A DNA stretch of 64,000 bases, taken from the NCBI RefSeq assembly GCF_019396385.1, contig NZ_JAHKRN010000030.1, forward strand, positions 43,660 through 107,659. The letters run 5' to 3'. The stretch comes from Nonomuraea harbinensis (GTDB taxonomy: Bacteria; Actinomycetota; Actinomycetes; Streptosporangiales; Streptosporangiaceae). The notes under the pieces were generated by a model. The model made no database searches and was not told the DNA's origin. It worked only from the letters and a program-made list of their open reading frames with translations. Positions 36,533 through 44,963 of this stretch are shown in pieces. The number at the start of each line of letters is the position of its first letter. The first letter of the stretch is position 1. A program made the translations under genes and the position numbers.

Positions 36533-37789
36533 TTGAAGACTTCGCCACAGCCGCCGTTCCTTCTGGTCAACGTGGTGCCCTACGCGCTGCTGGCGCTCCT
36601 CGTCGCGATCCTGCTGGTCGTGGAGGACTGGACGGGCTCCTTGCTCGTCGACCTCGGCCTGTGCGCCCTGGCGGCCGCGTGGATGCTCGGCATGTTCACC
36701 CTGCGTCCCGGCTGGTGGGGCCGGCCACGGACCATGGGGGTGTTCGTCGCGGGGCTGCTCGTGATCACCGCGGTCCTGGTGATCCGTCACCCCCTCTTCG
36801 GGCTCTTCACTCCCGCCGCCTACATCTACTCCTTCACGGTCCTGCGCTGGCCGTGGCGGCTGCTGGGGGTGGCCGCCACGGCGGTCCTGGCCGGTACGGC
36901 GCAGGCGTCCAGCATCCCCACGACCGACGCGCTCGGCCTGACGCTGGCCGTGATCGTCATCGCCTTCAACATCGCCATGATGTGCGCCTGCGCCTGGGGC
37001 CTGTGGCTCGCCGAGAAGGAGGAGGAGCGGCGCGAGCAGACCCTCGGAGAGCTGAGCCGGACGAACCGGCTGCTGGAGGCGTCGCTCGCCGAGAACGCCG
37101 GCCTGCACGCCCAGCTGCTCGCCCAGGCCAGGGAGGCGGGCGTGCTCGACGAGCGCCGGCGGATGGCCCGCGAGATCCATGACACCCTGGCGCAGGGGCT
37201 CACCGGCATCATCGCGCAGCTCCAGGCGGCCGAGCAGATGCACGAGGTCCCGGCGCCGTGGCGCCGGCCCTTCGACGCCGTCAAGAACCTGGCGAGGGAG
37301 AGCCTGGCCGAGGCGCGGCGCTCGGTCGACGCGCTCCGGCCCGAGCCGCTGCGGACCGCGCGCCTGAGCGACGCCCTCGCCGACGTCGCCGGCCGGTGGT
37401 CGAGGTTGCACGGGCTCGCCGTTCACGTCACGACGACCGGCACGGCGCTGCCGATGACACCGGAGGCCGAGTTCGCGCTGCTGCGCACGGCCCAGGAGGC
37501 ACTGGCCAACGTGGCCAAGCACGCGCACGCGACCAGGGTCGGCGTGACCCTGTCCTACCTGGACCACGAGGTCGCGCTGGACGTACGTGACGACGGCCAG
37601 GGCTTCGACCCCGCGGGTCTCGACACCGACGGCGGGTCACCGCCGCCCCGCGGCGGCGGATTCGGCCTGACCATCATGCGTCAGCGCGTCGAAGGACTGT
37701 CCGGCACGCTGCGGATCGAGTCCGAGCCCGGCGCCGGCACCGGGATCTCGGCCTGCGTCCCCACCCTGCCGGCCGGGAGCCACGCATGA
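36533..37789 (+). CDS. NarL/LuxR-system sensor histidine kinase
   Basis: 418 residues from a TTG at 36533 with GGGAGAGGGAG upstream. N-terminal membrane domain of about five helices (15-165), then a coiled-coil linker (LGELSRTNRLLEASLAENAGLHAQLLAQ), HisKA_3 with RRMAREIHDTLAQGLTGI (phospho-His) and HATPase with GGFGLTIMRQRVEGL. Like LiaS/DesK-type sensors. It overlaps its regulator by ATGA. Confidence 0.93.
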   Translation: MKTSPQPPFLLVNVVPYALLALLVAILLVVEDWTGSLLVDLGLCALAAAWMLGMFTLRPGWWGRPRTMGVFVAGLLVITAVLVIRHPLFGLFTPAAYIYSFTVLRWPWRLLGVAATAVLAGTAQASSIPTTDALGLTLAVIVIAFNIAMMCACAWGLWLAEKEEERREQTLGELSRTNRLLEASLAENAGLHAQLLAQAREAGVLDERRRMAREIHDTLAQGLTGIIAQLQAAEQMHEVPAPWRRPFDAVKNLARESLAEARRSVDALRPEPLRTARLSDALADVAGRWSRLHGLAVHVTTTGTALPMTPEAEFALLRTAQEALANVAKHAHATRVGVTLSYLDHEVALDVRDDGQGFDPAGLDTDGGSPPPRGGGFGLTIMRQRVEGLSGTLRIESEPGAGTGISACVPTLPAGSHA

Positions 37790-38430
37790 CCGATCACACG
37801 GCCACGATCCGGTTGTTGATCGCGGACGACCATCCCGTCGTCAGGGACGGGCTGAGCAGCATGTTCGCCTCCGCGCCGGGATTCGAGGTGCTGGGCGAGG
37901 CGGCGGACGGCGCCGCGGCCGTACGGCTCGCCCAGGAGCTCCGGCCCGACGTGATCCTGATGGACCTGCGCATGCCGGGCATGGACGGGTTGACCGCGAT
38001 CAACGAGCTGACCAGGCTGGGCGTCACCGCGCGCGTGCTGGTCCTGACGACCTACGACACCGACACCCACGTCCTCCCGGCGATCGAGGCGGGTGCGACC
38101 GGCTACCTGCTCAAGGACTCCCCCCGGGAGGAGTTGCTGCGAGGCGCGCGGGCCGCCGCCAAGGGCGAGAGCGTGCTGTCCCCCTCGGTGGCGGCCCGGC
38201 TGATGAACCGGGTCAGGACCCCCGCGCCGCAACTGCTCAGCCGGCGTGAGCTCGAGGTCCTCGAACTCGTGGCGGCCGGGAACACCAACCGTGAGGCGGC
38301 CGCCCGGCTGTTCATCACCGAGGCCACGGTCAAGACTCACCTTCTGAACATCTACGCCAAGCTGGGCGTGGGGGACCGCGCCGCCGCCGTCACCGAGGCG
38401 TTCAACCGAGGGCTGCTCGTCCCGCGATGA
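37786..38430 (+). CDS. NarL/LuxR-family response regulator
   Basis: 214 residues. Receiver with the DD pair in IADDHPVV, phospho-Asp in VILMDLRMPG and Lys in GYLLKDSPRE; C-terminal LuxR HTH with LSRRELEVLELVAAGNTNREAA and TVKTHLLNIYAKLGV. It pairs with the kinase just upstream and probably induces the ABC exporter operon. Confidence 0.95.
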   Translation: MTDHTATIRLLIADDHPVVRDGLSSMFASAPGFEVLGEAADGAAAVRLAQELRPDVILMDLRMPGMDGLTAINELTRLGVTARVLVLTTYDTDTHVLPAIEAGATGYLLKDSPREELLRGARAAAKGESVLSPSVAARLMNRVRTPAPQLLSRRELEVLELVAAGNTNREAAARLFITEATVKTHLLNIYAKLGVGDRAAAVTEAFNRGLLVPR

Positions 38431-38447
38431 CGCTGGAGACCCCCTTC

Positions 38448-39410
38448 TCAGTGCATCGAGATGTGCACGTGGTCGAAGTGGTTCTCGGTGATGCTGCCCC
38501 GGTCGGACATGCCGCTCCAGCCCGAGCCGTGGTTGATCCGCTGCTTCCAGATCACGTACTTCACGCCCAGCTTGCCGCGGTTCTGCACGGCCCATTCGGC
38601 GATGCGGTCGCCGAGGGCCGTGTTGGTCCCTGACGGCATCGAGCCGCCGGTGCTCATCATGAAGTCGCAGGCCCGGCCCAGCGGATGCTCGCCGCTCGAC
38701 CCGGAGCGGAAGCAGCCCACGCTGAACGGCAGGGCGAAGTTCTTCGCGATCTCGGTCTTCATCAGCCGGGTGCGGGGCGTGATGTTGTCGGCGCCCGACG
38801 GGAGCTGCGGCGCCCAGGTGCCGTCGGAACGGAGCCCGGTGGCGATCGGCACCAGATCTTCCAGCTTCTTCTCGATGTCCTTGATGACGCCCTCGGCCTC
38901 CTCGCGCTGGCCGGCCACCTCGGCGGCGTCGGACTCGATCTCCTTGGTCAGCGCCGTGGCCTCGTCGGCCGCCTTCTTCGTCTCGTCGCGGGCCTCGGCC
39001 ACCTTGTCGACCAGCGCCTGCTGCTCGGCCGTGAGCTGCGCCAGCAGGGCGGCGTTGCGGCCGTCGGGCAACTGGATCAGGCTCGGCAGCTGCATGCCAC
39101 CGCTCTGGTACTGCAGCAGGGCCAGCTCGGCGACCCGGTCCTCGGCGGAGCTCAGGGTCTGCTCGGCGGTGGCCAGCCGTTTGTCGGCCTCCTCCGCCGC
39201 CTTGCGGGCCTCGGCCAGCTCGACGCGCTTGAGGTTGTAGCGCTCGATCAGCTTGTCGACCTTGGCGTTGAGCTGCTTCAGCTCCCTGCGGAGCTGCTGC
39301 TCGCCGGGCTTGGGATCCGCCGCCGCGGACGTGGTCAGGGCCGGGGTGAAAAGCACCGCCGCGGCGGTGACGAAACCGATGGCAAGATGCGCGGGGGACG
39401 CTGCCGCCAC
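38448..39410 (-). CDS. Secreted coiled-coil protein with M15-like C-terminal domain
   Basis: 320 residues from GTG 39410 (GGGAGAGG upstream). Signal peptide (about 1-32, AIGFVTAAAVLFTPALTTSAAA), two long coiled coils (about 38-105 and 125-185), then a C-terminal domain (about 215-320) as in mycobacterial ARB-07466-like proteins. Possible metal ligands are HPLGRACDFMMS and ENHFDHVHISM, the H-x(6)-D and H-x-H pattern of VanY/M15 peptidases. It resembles RipA-type peptidoglycan-remodelling proteins but without an NlpC/P60 domain. Expression is under the c-di-AMP riboswitch in its leader. Confidence 0.88.
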   Translation of the reverse strand: MAAASPAHLAIGFVTAAAVLFTPALTTSAAADPKPGEQQLRRELKQLNAKVDKLIERYNLKRVELAEARKAAEEADKRLATAEQTLSSAEDRVAELALLQYQSGGMQLPSLIQLPDGRNAALLAQLTAEQQALVDKVAEARDETKKAADEATALTKEIESDAAEVAGQREEAEGVIKDIEKKLEDLVPIATGLRSDGTWAPQLPSGADNITPRTRLMKTEIAKNFALPFSVGCFRSGSSGEHPLGRACDFMMSTGGSMPSGTNTALGDRIAEWAVQNRGKLGVKYVIWKQRINHGSGWSGMSDRGSITENHFDHVHISMH

Positions 39411-39431
39411 GTGATGGGTCCTCTCCCTCTG

Positions 39432-39546
39432 CCGGCCGGGTTAGCTGACGGGTTCGGGTACGGGAGCGCTCCCTACCACCGAAGTGGATTCACCCCAAGT
39501 GCGATTGGGTCCCCGGCTCCTGGGCAACTCGCCCAGGATTAGGCAT
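39432..39546 (-). ncRNA. ydaO-type cyclic di-AMP riboswitch
   Basis: The leader of the coiled-coil wall protein gene, read on the minus strand, contains the conserved blocks in order: CTAATCCTGGGCGAGTTGCC, GGAGCCGGGGACCCA, TTGGGGTGAATCC, GGTAGGG, CCGAACCCGTCAGCTAACC. These are the signature stretches of the ydaO/yuaA riboswitch, which binds c-di-AMP and in actinobacteria typically turns off cell-wall hydrolase genes. It ends about 20 nt before the GTG start, next to the RBS, so control of translation or of antitermination are both possible. Confidence 0.92.
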
Positions 39547-39588
39547 GTTCACACGGCGCTTTACGGTCGTGCTGGAAGGGATAGTAGT

Positions 39589-39638
39589 GGTAGATCACAA
39601 GTAATGCGAGTCAAACGGAAATCTCTTAGTGATCTACC
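39589..39638. promoter_or_regulatory. Inverted repeat spanning the galT stop and riboswitch promoter
   Basis: GGTAGATCAC (39589-39598) and GTGATCTACC (39629-39638) are perfect 10-bp arms 30 nt apart. The right arm includes the galT stop codon. Between them on the minus strand is TTGACT (39614-39609), a possible -35 for the riboswitch transcript. It could act as a galT terminator or as an operator. Confidence 0.4.
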
Positions 39639-40708
39639 TGTGATCGAAGCGTGCGTGCGGCTTCTTCGGGGAGCACGTCGTTGACGAACGCGCCCATGGC
39701 CGACTCGGATCCTGCCAGATACTTCAGCTTGCCCGGGGCCCGCCTGATGGAGAACAGCTCCAGGTGCAGGTAGCCCAGCTCGCGGTCCTGCCGGACCGGC
39801 GCCTGGTGCCAGGCCGAGATGTACGGCATCGGCACCCCGAACAGCCCGTCCAGGGCGCGTAGCACCGAGGTGTAGAGCGGGGCGAACGCGGACCGCTCGG
39901 CCTCCGACAGCGCCGCCAGGTCGGGCACCTGCCGGTGCGGGTAGAGGTGCACCTCGAACGGCCAGCGCGCGGCCGCCGGCACGAACGCCGTCCACAGCTC
40001 GTTGGCCGCCACCACCCGGACCCCGGCCTCCCGCTCGGCGGCCAGCACGTCCGCGTACAGATTGCGGCCCTGTCGCCGCTCCGCGTACCGCCGGGCCGCC
40101 CCGAGCTGCAGCTTGGTGCGCGGCGTCACGTACGGGTACGCGTAGATCTGCCCGTGCGGGTGGAAGAGCGTGATGCCGATCTCCTCGCCCCGGTTCTCGA
40201 AGCAGAAGACCTGCTCGACGCCCTCCAGCGCGGACAGCTCGGCCGTACGGTCGGCCCAGGCCTCCATGACCAGCTCCACCCGGTCGTCGGAGAGCTGGGA
40301 GAAGGACGAGTCGTGCGTCGAGGTGAAGCACATCACCTCGCACCGCCCCATGCCCGGCCGGACCTCGCTCAGCCCTCCGACATCCTGATAAGTCCCGAGA
40401 TTGCCGGAGAAGGAGGGGAAGCGGTTCTCGAACACGACCACGTCGTAGTCGTACGCCGGGATCTCCGACGCACGCGTGTCGGACGACGGGCACAGCGGGC
40501 ACTCGTCGGGCGGCGGCAGGAACGTCCGGGTCTGCCGGTGGCCCGCCATCGCGATCCACTCCTCGGTCAGCGGGTCGTAGCGCAGCTCCGACGCCACCGG
40601 CCGCGGGTCCAGCGGCCGCCGGTCGATCGCGCTGCGGTCGGCGCCGTCGCTCCGGTCGAAGTAGATGAGCTCCCGGCCGTCGGCCAGCTCGGTGATGGTG
40701 CGCTTCAC
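39626..40708 (-). CDS. galT: Galactose-1-phosphate uridylyltransferase
   Basis: 360 residues from GTG 40708, which overlaps the stop of the DeoR gene (GTGA). Leloir pathway: UDP-glucose + galactose-1-P to UDP-galactose + glucose-1-P. Motifs: zinc ligands ECPLCPS, substrate loop FENRFPSF, and active-site His-Pro-His in TLFHPHGQIYAYPY; the C-terminal AWHQAPVRQDRELGYLHLE has the second HIT-like half. galK and galE are not adjacent. Presumably repressed by the upstream DeoR regulator. Confidence 0.95.
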   Translation of the reverse strand: MKRTITELADGRELIYFDRSDGADRSAIDRRPLDPRPVASELRYDPLTEEWIAMAGHRQTRTFLPPPDECPLCPSSDTRASEIPAYDYDVVVFENRFPSFSGNLGTYQDVGGLSEVRPGMGRCEVMCFTSTHDSSFSQLSDDRVELVMEAWADRTAELSALEGVEQVFCFENRGEEIGITLFHPHGQIYAYPYVTPRTKLQLGAARRYAERRQGRNLYADVLAAEREAGVRVVAANELWTAFVPAAARWPFEVHLYPHRQVPDLAALSEAERSAFAPLYTSVLRALDGLFGVPMPYISAWHQAPVRQDRELGYLHLELFSIRRAPGKLKYLAGSESAMGAFVNDVLPEEAARTLRSQVDH

Positions 40709-41484
40709 GCCGCCCCCTCTGCGATGATCAACTCTCCGGCCCTGTCGGCCAGCTCCCTGCGTGCCTCCTCGGGCAGCCCCGCGTCGCTGATGACCACGTC
40801 GGCCTCCGTCAGCTCGGCGATGGTGCTGATGCCGACCGTGTTCCACTTGGTGTGGTCGGCCGGCACCACGAGCCGGTGCGCGGCGCTGACCAGCTCACGG
40901 TCGGTCTCGGACTCCAGCAGGTTGGGAGTGGTGAACCCGGCGCGCAGGCTCATCCCGTGCACCCCGAGGAAGAGCGTGTCGACGTGCAGGCGGCGGATCG
41001 CGGCCACCGCGACCGGGCCGACGAGCGCGTCGGAGGGGGTGCGCACGCCGCCGGTGAGCACGACCGTGCGGTCGGCGCGGGCGTTGCGGTGGAAGACGTC
41101 GGCCACCGGGATCGAGTTGGTGATCACGGTGAGCTCGGGCACGCCGATCAGATGGTGGGCCAGCGCCCAGGTGGTGGTGCCGGCGGACAGGGCGACCGCG
41201 GTGCCGGGGCGCACGAGCTGGGCCGCGCGGCGCGCGATGGCCTCCTTCTCCTGCTGCTGCCTGGCCGACTTGGCGGTGAAGCCGGGCTCCTCGGTGGAGC
41301 CGGGGCCGACCGCGGTGGCGCCGCCGTGGACCTTCTCCAGCAGCCCCCGGTCGGCGAGCACCTCCAGGTCGCGTCGGATGGTCATGTCGGAGACGCCGAG
41401 CTCGCGCACGAGGTCGGCCACCCGGACACCGCCCTTGCTGCGCACGCGTTCGAGGATCGCCTGCTGGCGCTGCTGTGCGAGCAC
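40705..41484 (-). CDS. DeoR/GlpR-family sugar regulator
   Basis: 259 residues. GTG 41484 was chosen since GGAAGGAG lies 7 nt upstream, giving (M)LAQQRQQAILERV; a TTG at 41514 would place the RBS inside the gene. N-terminal DeoR HTH (VADLVRELGVSDMTIRRDLEVLADRGLLEKVHGGA), C-terminal phosphosugar-sensing DeoRC domain (ALSAGTTTWALAHHL, FLGVHGMSLRAGFTTPN). It probably senses a galactose-derived phosphate and controls galT, with which it is translationally coupled. Confidence 0.93.
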   Translation of the reverse strand: MLAQQRQQAILERVRSKGGVRVADLVRELGVSDMTIRRDLEVLADRGLLEKVHGGATAVGPGSTEEPGFTAKSARQQQEKEAIARRAAQLVRPGTAVALSAGTTTWALAHHLIGVPELTVITNSIPVADVFHRNARADRTVVLTGGVRTPSDALVGPVAVAAIRRLHVDTLFLGVHGMSLRAGFTTPNLLESETDRELVSAAHRLVVPADHTKWNTVGISTIAELTEADVVISDAGLPEEARRELADRAGELIIAEGAA

Positions 41485-41626
41485 GCCCCCGCTCCTTCCA
41501 ACAGATTCCACCAAATTATGACACGAATATGTTGGGGAATGTTAGGTAACCCCAGGCCTTGCCGGGAAGCCGGTGAAGAGGGACGTTGGGTCGGATCCCG
41601 TACCCCGACCACCGGGAGGTGACCGT

Positions 41627-41704
41627 ATGGCCAGGCGCGCACGCAAAGGCAAAGCACGCAAGAAGAAGAAGGCCAACCACGGCAAGCGCCCCACCGCGCG
41701 CTGA
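41627..41704 (+). CDS. 50S ribosomal protein bL37
   Basis: Only 25 residues: MARRARKGKARKKKK, then ANHGKRPTAR. Highly basic; the ANHGKRP ending is the hallmark of the tiny bL37 protein seen in mycobacterial 50S structures and annotated across actinobacteria. A near-perfect Shine-Dalgarno GGGAGGTGA lies 6 nt upstream. Stand-alone gene; a strong hairpin follows. Confidence 0.85.
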   Translation: MARRARKGKARKKKKANHGKRPTAR

Positions 41705-41705
41705 C

Positions 41706-41739
41706 GGACCCCGCCGCCCGCCCGGCGGGCGGCGGGTCC
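41706..41739. terminator. Bidirectional terminator
   Basis: GGACCCCGCCGCCCGCC / GGCGGGCGGCGGGTCC with a minimal loop and one bulge, between the bL37 stop (41704) and the convergent TrpB-like gene's stop (41744). Confidence 0.75.
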
Positions 41740-41743
41740 TCGT

Positions 41744-43054
41744 TCACGCCGGCAGCCCGCTCAGCGCCTCGTCGATGCGCTCCTGCGGCAGCGCGAAGTC
41801 CTCCATCTCGCCCGACAGGTAGCGCTCGTAGGCGGCCAGGTCGAAGTGGCCGTGCCCGCACAGCGCGGTCAGGATCACCTTCTCCTCCCCGCTCTCCTTG
41901 CAGCGCAGCGCCTCCGCGATGGTCTCGGCCAGCGCATGTGTCGGCTCCGGCGCGGGCAGGATGCCCTCCGTCCTGGCGAAGCGCACCCCCGCCTCGAAAC
42001 ACTCCCTCTGCGAGCGGGTGACCGCCTCGAACATCCCCAGCTCGTACATGTGCGACAGCAGCGGCGACATGCCGTGGTAGCGCAGCCCGCCCGCGTGGAT
42101 GGGGTCGGGCACGAAGTCGTGGCCCAGCGTGTGCATCTTCATGAGCGGGGTGAGGCCCGCCGTGTCGCCGAAGTCGTAGGCGTAGCGGCCGCGCGTGAAC
42201 GACGGGCACGCCTCCGGCTCGACGGCCCGGATGACCGGGTCGATCTTCCCGGCCAGCTTCTCGCGCAGGAACGGGAAGACCAGGCCGCCGAAGTTCGACC
42301 CGCCGCCGGTGCAGCCGACGATGACGTCCGGCATCTCCTCCAGCTGCCCCAGCGCCTCCTCGCCGATCACCGTCTGGTGCATGAGCACGTGGTTGAGCAC
42401 CGACCCGAGCGCGTACCGGGTGTCGTCGGCCGACGCGGCGACCTCGACCGCCTCGCTGATCGCGATGCCCAGGCTGCCGGGGGAGCCGGGGTACTCGGCC
42501 AGCACCTTGCTGCCGGCCTGCGTCACGGGCGACGGGCTCGCGTGCACGCTCGCCCCGTACACGCGCATCAGCGCCGAACGGTACGGCTTCTGGTCGTAGG
42601 AGGCGCGCACCATCCAGATCTCGCAGTCGAGGCCGAACTGGGCGCAGGCGAAGGCCAGCGAGCTGCCCCACTGCCCGGCGCCCGTCTCGGTGGTGAGCCT
42701 GCGCACGCCCTCCTGGGCGTTGTAGAACGCCTGCGGGACGGCCGTGTTCGGCTTGTGCGAGCCGGCCGGGGAGACGCCCTCGTACTTGTAGTAGATGCGC
42801 GCCGGCGTGCCCAGCGACTTCTCCAGGTTGCGGGCCCGCATGAGCGGGGTCGGCCGCCACAGCCGGTAGACGTCGAGCACTTCCTGGGGAATGGGCACGT
42901 ACCGCTCCTGGCCGACCTCCTGACGGATGAGCTCCATCGGGAACAGCGGCGCCAGGTCATCGGGACCGATCGGCTGCCTGGTCGCCGGGTGCAGCGGCGG
43001 GGGAGGCGGGACGGGCAGATCGGGAACGATGTTGTACCAGTTGCTGGGGATCAT
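41744..43054 (-). CDS. TrpB2-type tryptophan synthase beta chain-like PLP enzyme
   Basis: 436 residues, TrpB2 subfamily (longer than TrpB1). PLP lysine in AGSHKPNTAV, TGAGQWGSSLAFAC, glycine-rich phosphate loop GCTGGGSNFGG and the C-terminal CGHGHFDLAAY. TrpB2 can make tryptophan from indole and serine without TrpA, but many stand-alone copies may salvage indole or use phosphoserine. No trpA is adjacent. Followed leftward by a shared terminator. Confidence 0.93.
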   Translation of the reverse strand: MIPSNWYNIVPDLPVPPPPPLHPATRQPIGPDDLAPLFPMELIRQEVGQERYVPIPQEVLDVYRLWRPTPLMRARNLEKSLGTPARIYYKYEGVSPAGSHKPNTAVPQAFYNAQEGVRRLTTETGAGQWGSSLAFACAQFGLDCEIWMVRASYDQKPYRSALMRVYGASVHASPSPVTQAGSKVLAEYPGSPGSLGIAISEAVEVAASADDTRYALGSVLNHVLMHQTVIGEEALGQLEEMPDVIVGCTGGGSNFGGLVFPFLREKLAGKIDPVIRAVEPEACPSFTRGRYAYDFGDTAGLTPLMKMHTLGHDFVPDPIHAGGLRYHGMSPLLSHMYELGMFEAVTRSQRECFEAGVRFARTEGILPAPEPTHALAETIAEALRCKESGEEKVILTALCGHGHFDLAAYERYLSGEMEDFALPQERIDEALSGLPA

Positions 43055-43095
43055 CGTCCCAGTCTGCTCCCGCCGCCGGTCACGATCCAGTCCCG

Positions 43096-43986
43096 TCAGG
43101 CGCGTCGCTCCGCGTCGACCTGGCGGCGCACCTCCGGCACGACCTCCTCGGCGAACCTGGTCAGCTGCTCCCGCTGGTCGCCCTCCGGCCACAGGATGAA
43201 CGTGTCCATCCCGTAGGCCACCGCCAGGTCGGTCAGCTCGTCCACCCACTGCCCGGCCGGGCCCTTGAGGAAGCCCTCGCTCGGGCCTCCGGTGATGGTG
43301 CCGTTGACGTTGTAGAGCCTGCGCACGTCCCGCGGCCGGCGATCCGCCTTCTCCGCGGCCTCGTCGATGCGCGCCTGCAGCTCGGGCAACCGCTCCGGCG
43401 GCGCCCACGACGAGGACGGCAGCCACCCGTCGGCGGCCCTGCCGGTGAGCGCGAGCGCCCGCGGCCCGCCGACGCCGAGCCAGATCTCCATCGGGTGCGC
43501 GGGCTCAGGCCCCGCCTGGGCGCCGCTGAGCCGGTAGTGCTCGCCGTCGAACCGCCGGTTGCGCTCGCCGCTCCAGATCGCCCTGACGACCGCGACGGCC
43601 TCCTCCAGCGCGCCGATCGCCTGCCCGGGCGTGCGCCGCGCTCCTCCGTACGCCTCGATCGCGTCCCAGAACGCCCCGGCGCCCAGCCCCAGCTCGACCC
43701 GGCCGCCGCTGAGCAGGTCGAGGCTGGCCGCCGCCTTGGCGAGCACGGCCGGCTGCCGCATCGGCAGGCTGGCCACGTCAGGGAACACCCGCACCCGCTC
43801 GGTGGCCGTGGCGATCACGCTCAGCAGCGTCCAGGTCTCCACGTAGCGCCGCTGGTACGGGTGATCCTGCACACCGATCAGGTCCAGCCCCAGTTCGTCG
43901 GCCAGCCGCGCGTACTCGACCAGCGGATCATCGGCATAGGGCACCAGGAAGTAGCCGAACTCCAGCGGACGTCCATAATCAGCCAT
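43096..43986 (-). CDS. LLM-class (F420-type) oxidoreductase
   Basis: 296 residues from ATG 43986 (GGTAGGTGA 5 nt upstream); a GTG at 43995 is an in-frame alternative lying within that RBS. Luciferase-like barrel: LEFGYFLVPYADDPL, LIGVQDHPYQRRYVETW, RVFPDVASLPMRQPAVLAKAAASLDLLSGGRVELGLGAG-type strands, IWLGVGGPRALALTGR. Substrate unknown. Nine bp downstream of the kinase-like gene, likely in one transcript. Confidence 0.9.
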   Translation of the reverse strand: MADYGRPLEFGYFLVPYADDPLVEYARLADELGLDLIGVQDHPYQRRYVETWTLLSVIATATERVRVFPDVASLPMRQPAVLAKAAASLDLLSGGRVELGLGAGAFWDAIEAYGGARRTPGQAIGALEEAVAVVRAIWSGERNRRFDGEHYRLSGAQAGPEPAHPMEIWLGVGGPRALALTGRAADGWLPSSSWAPPERLPELQARIDEAAEKADRRPRDVRRLYNVNGTITGGPSEGFLKGPAGQWVDELTDLAVAYGMDTFILWPEGDQREQLTRFAEEVVPEVRRQVDAERRA

Positions 43987-43995
43987 AACCGTCAC

Positions 43996-44631
43996 CTACC
44001 CGTTCACGGCCCGGATCGCCAGCCGATCCGGATGGTCCGCGCGTACCACCACATCCGCGGCCTCCTGCGGCCGCACCTCGCGCTCGTACCGCTCGTACGC
44101 CGGCAACCGCCACCGCTCCTCCGCGGGCGTGCGGCGTTCCAGCGCGCCCCTGGACAGCCACACGTGCACGGCCAGCTCGACCGGCAGCCCCCGGCCCAGC
44201 AGCAGCGTGCCGTCGAGCAGCAGCACCCCGCCGGGCGGCAGCGTCCGGTACGGCACGCGGTAGGCGCGGTCGGCCCCGCTGTCCCACAGGGCGGGCAGCA
44301 CCCTCCCCGAGCGCCCCGGCCCCAGCGGCTCCAGCACCTCGCGCAGCAGCGCCCCGGTGTCGAGCCACTCGTCGTAGAACACGTCCGGATCCGTACGCCC
44401 GAACTCCAGCCGCAGCGACGCGGGCCGCAGGAAGTCGTCCGCGGACACCCGCAGCACCTCCCGCCCGCGCACCCGCAACGGCCCCGCGAGCCGATCGGCC
44501 AGCTCACCCGGCCCGGCCGCCGGCGCCCCGTCGACCACCACCCGCACCCACGCCTCGCGCGGCCACCCCGCGACCCTGTCGGCGAGCTCCTCGGCCAGCC
44601 CCTCGGCCGAGATCGGTCGTACACCCATCAC
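43996..44631 (-). CDS. Uridine kinase-like P-loop protein with degenerate Walker A
   Basis: 211 residues, nucleoside/panthothenate-kinase fold as in actinobacterial 'uridine kinase family' proteins: VSADDFLRPASLRLEFG, DPDVFYDEWLDTGALLREV, GGVLLLDGTLLLG, LPAYERYEREVRP. The Walker A position reads VVVDGAPAAGPGELADRL, lacking the GK(S/T) lysine; related actinobacterial proteins share this change, so it may not be an active kinase. Start ATG 44631 or 44628. Confidence 0.82.
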   Translation of the reverse strand: MMGVRPISAEGLAEELADRVAGWPREAWVRVVVDGAPAAGPGELADRLAGPLRVRGREVLRVSADDFLRPASLRLEFGRTDPDVFYDEWLDTGALLREVLEPLGPGRSGRVLPALWDSGADRAYRVPYRTLPPGGVLLLDGTLLLGRGLPVELAVHVWLSRGALERRTPAEERWRLPAYERYEREVRPQEAADVVVRADHPDRLAIRAVNG

Positions 44632-44704
44632 CCGAGCCTACGAGCCGCCCGCTCCAGGACGGCGGGCCTCACCGAGATCGCACTGGCTTCACCCCGGCCA
44701 CTGA

Positions 44705-44860
44705 CTACCTGGAGTCTTCGCGATCGTCCGAGAGCCGAGTGTCCCCGCCGGGGGCGCTTCCGCAGAACAGCTTCCAGAGATGGATGCTCATCACGACGAA
44801 CAGGGCGACTCCGCCGAGCATGATGACGAGGGCGCAGAGCGCGTACGGATGGAAGATCAC
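44705..44860 (-). CDS. Small single-helix membrane protein
   Basis: 51 residues from GTG 44860, chosen since GGCAGGAGG precedes it by 5-6 nt (an ATG at 44887 has no RBS). One transmembrane helix (YALCALVIMLGGVALFVVMSI) and a polar C-terminus (GGDTRLSDDREDSR). Function unknown; probably real given the strong RBS. Confidence 0.6.
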   Translation of the reverse strand: MIFHPYALCALVIMLGGVALFVVMSIHLWKLFCGSAPGGDTRLSDDREDSR

Positions 44861-44963
44861 GGGGCCTCCTGCCGTCGTGCTGATCATAGGCGACCCGAGG
44901 TTCCATCAGACAACAGCAAGGCCCAGGCGGCGGGATCGTCTCCCTGACCTGGGCCTTCGCTTG

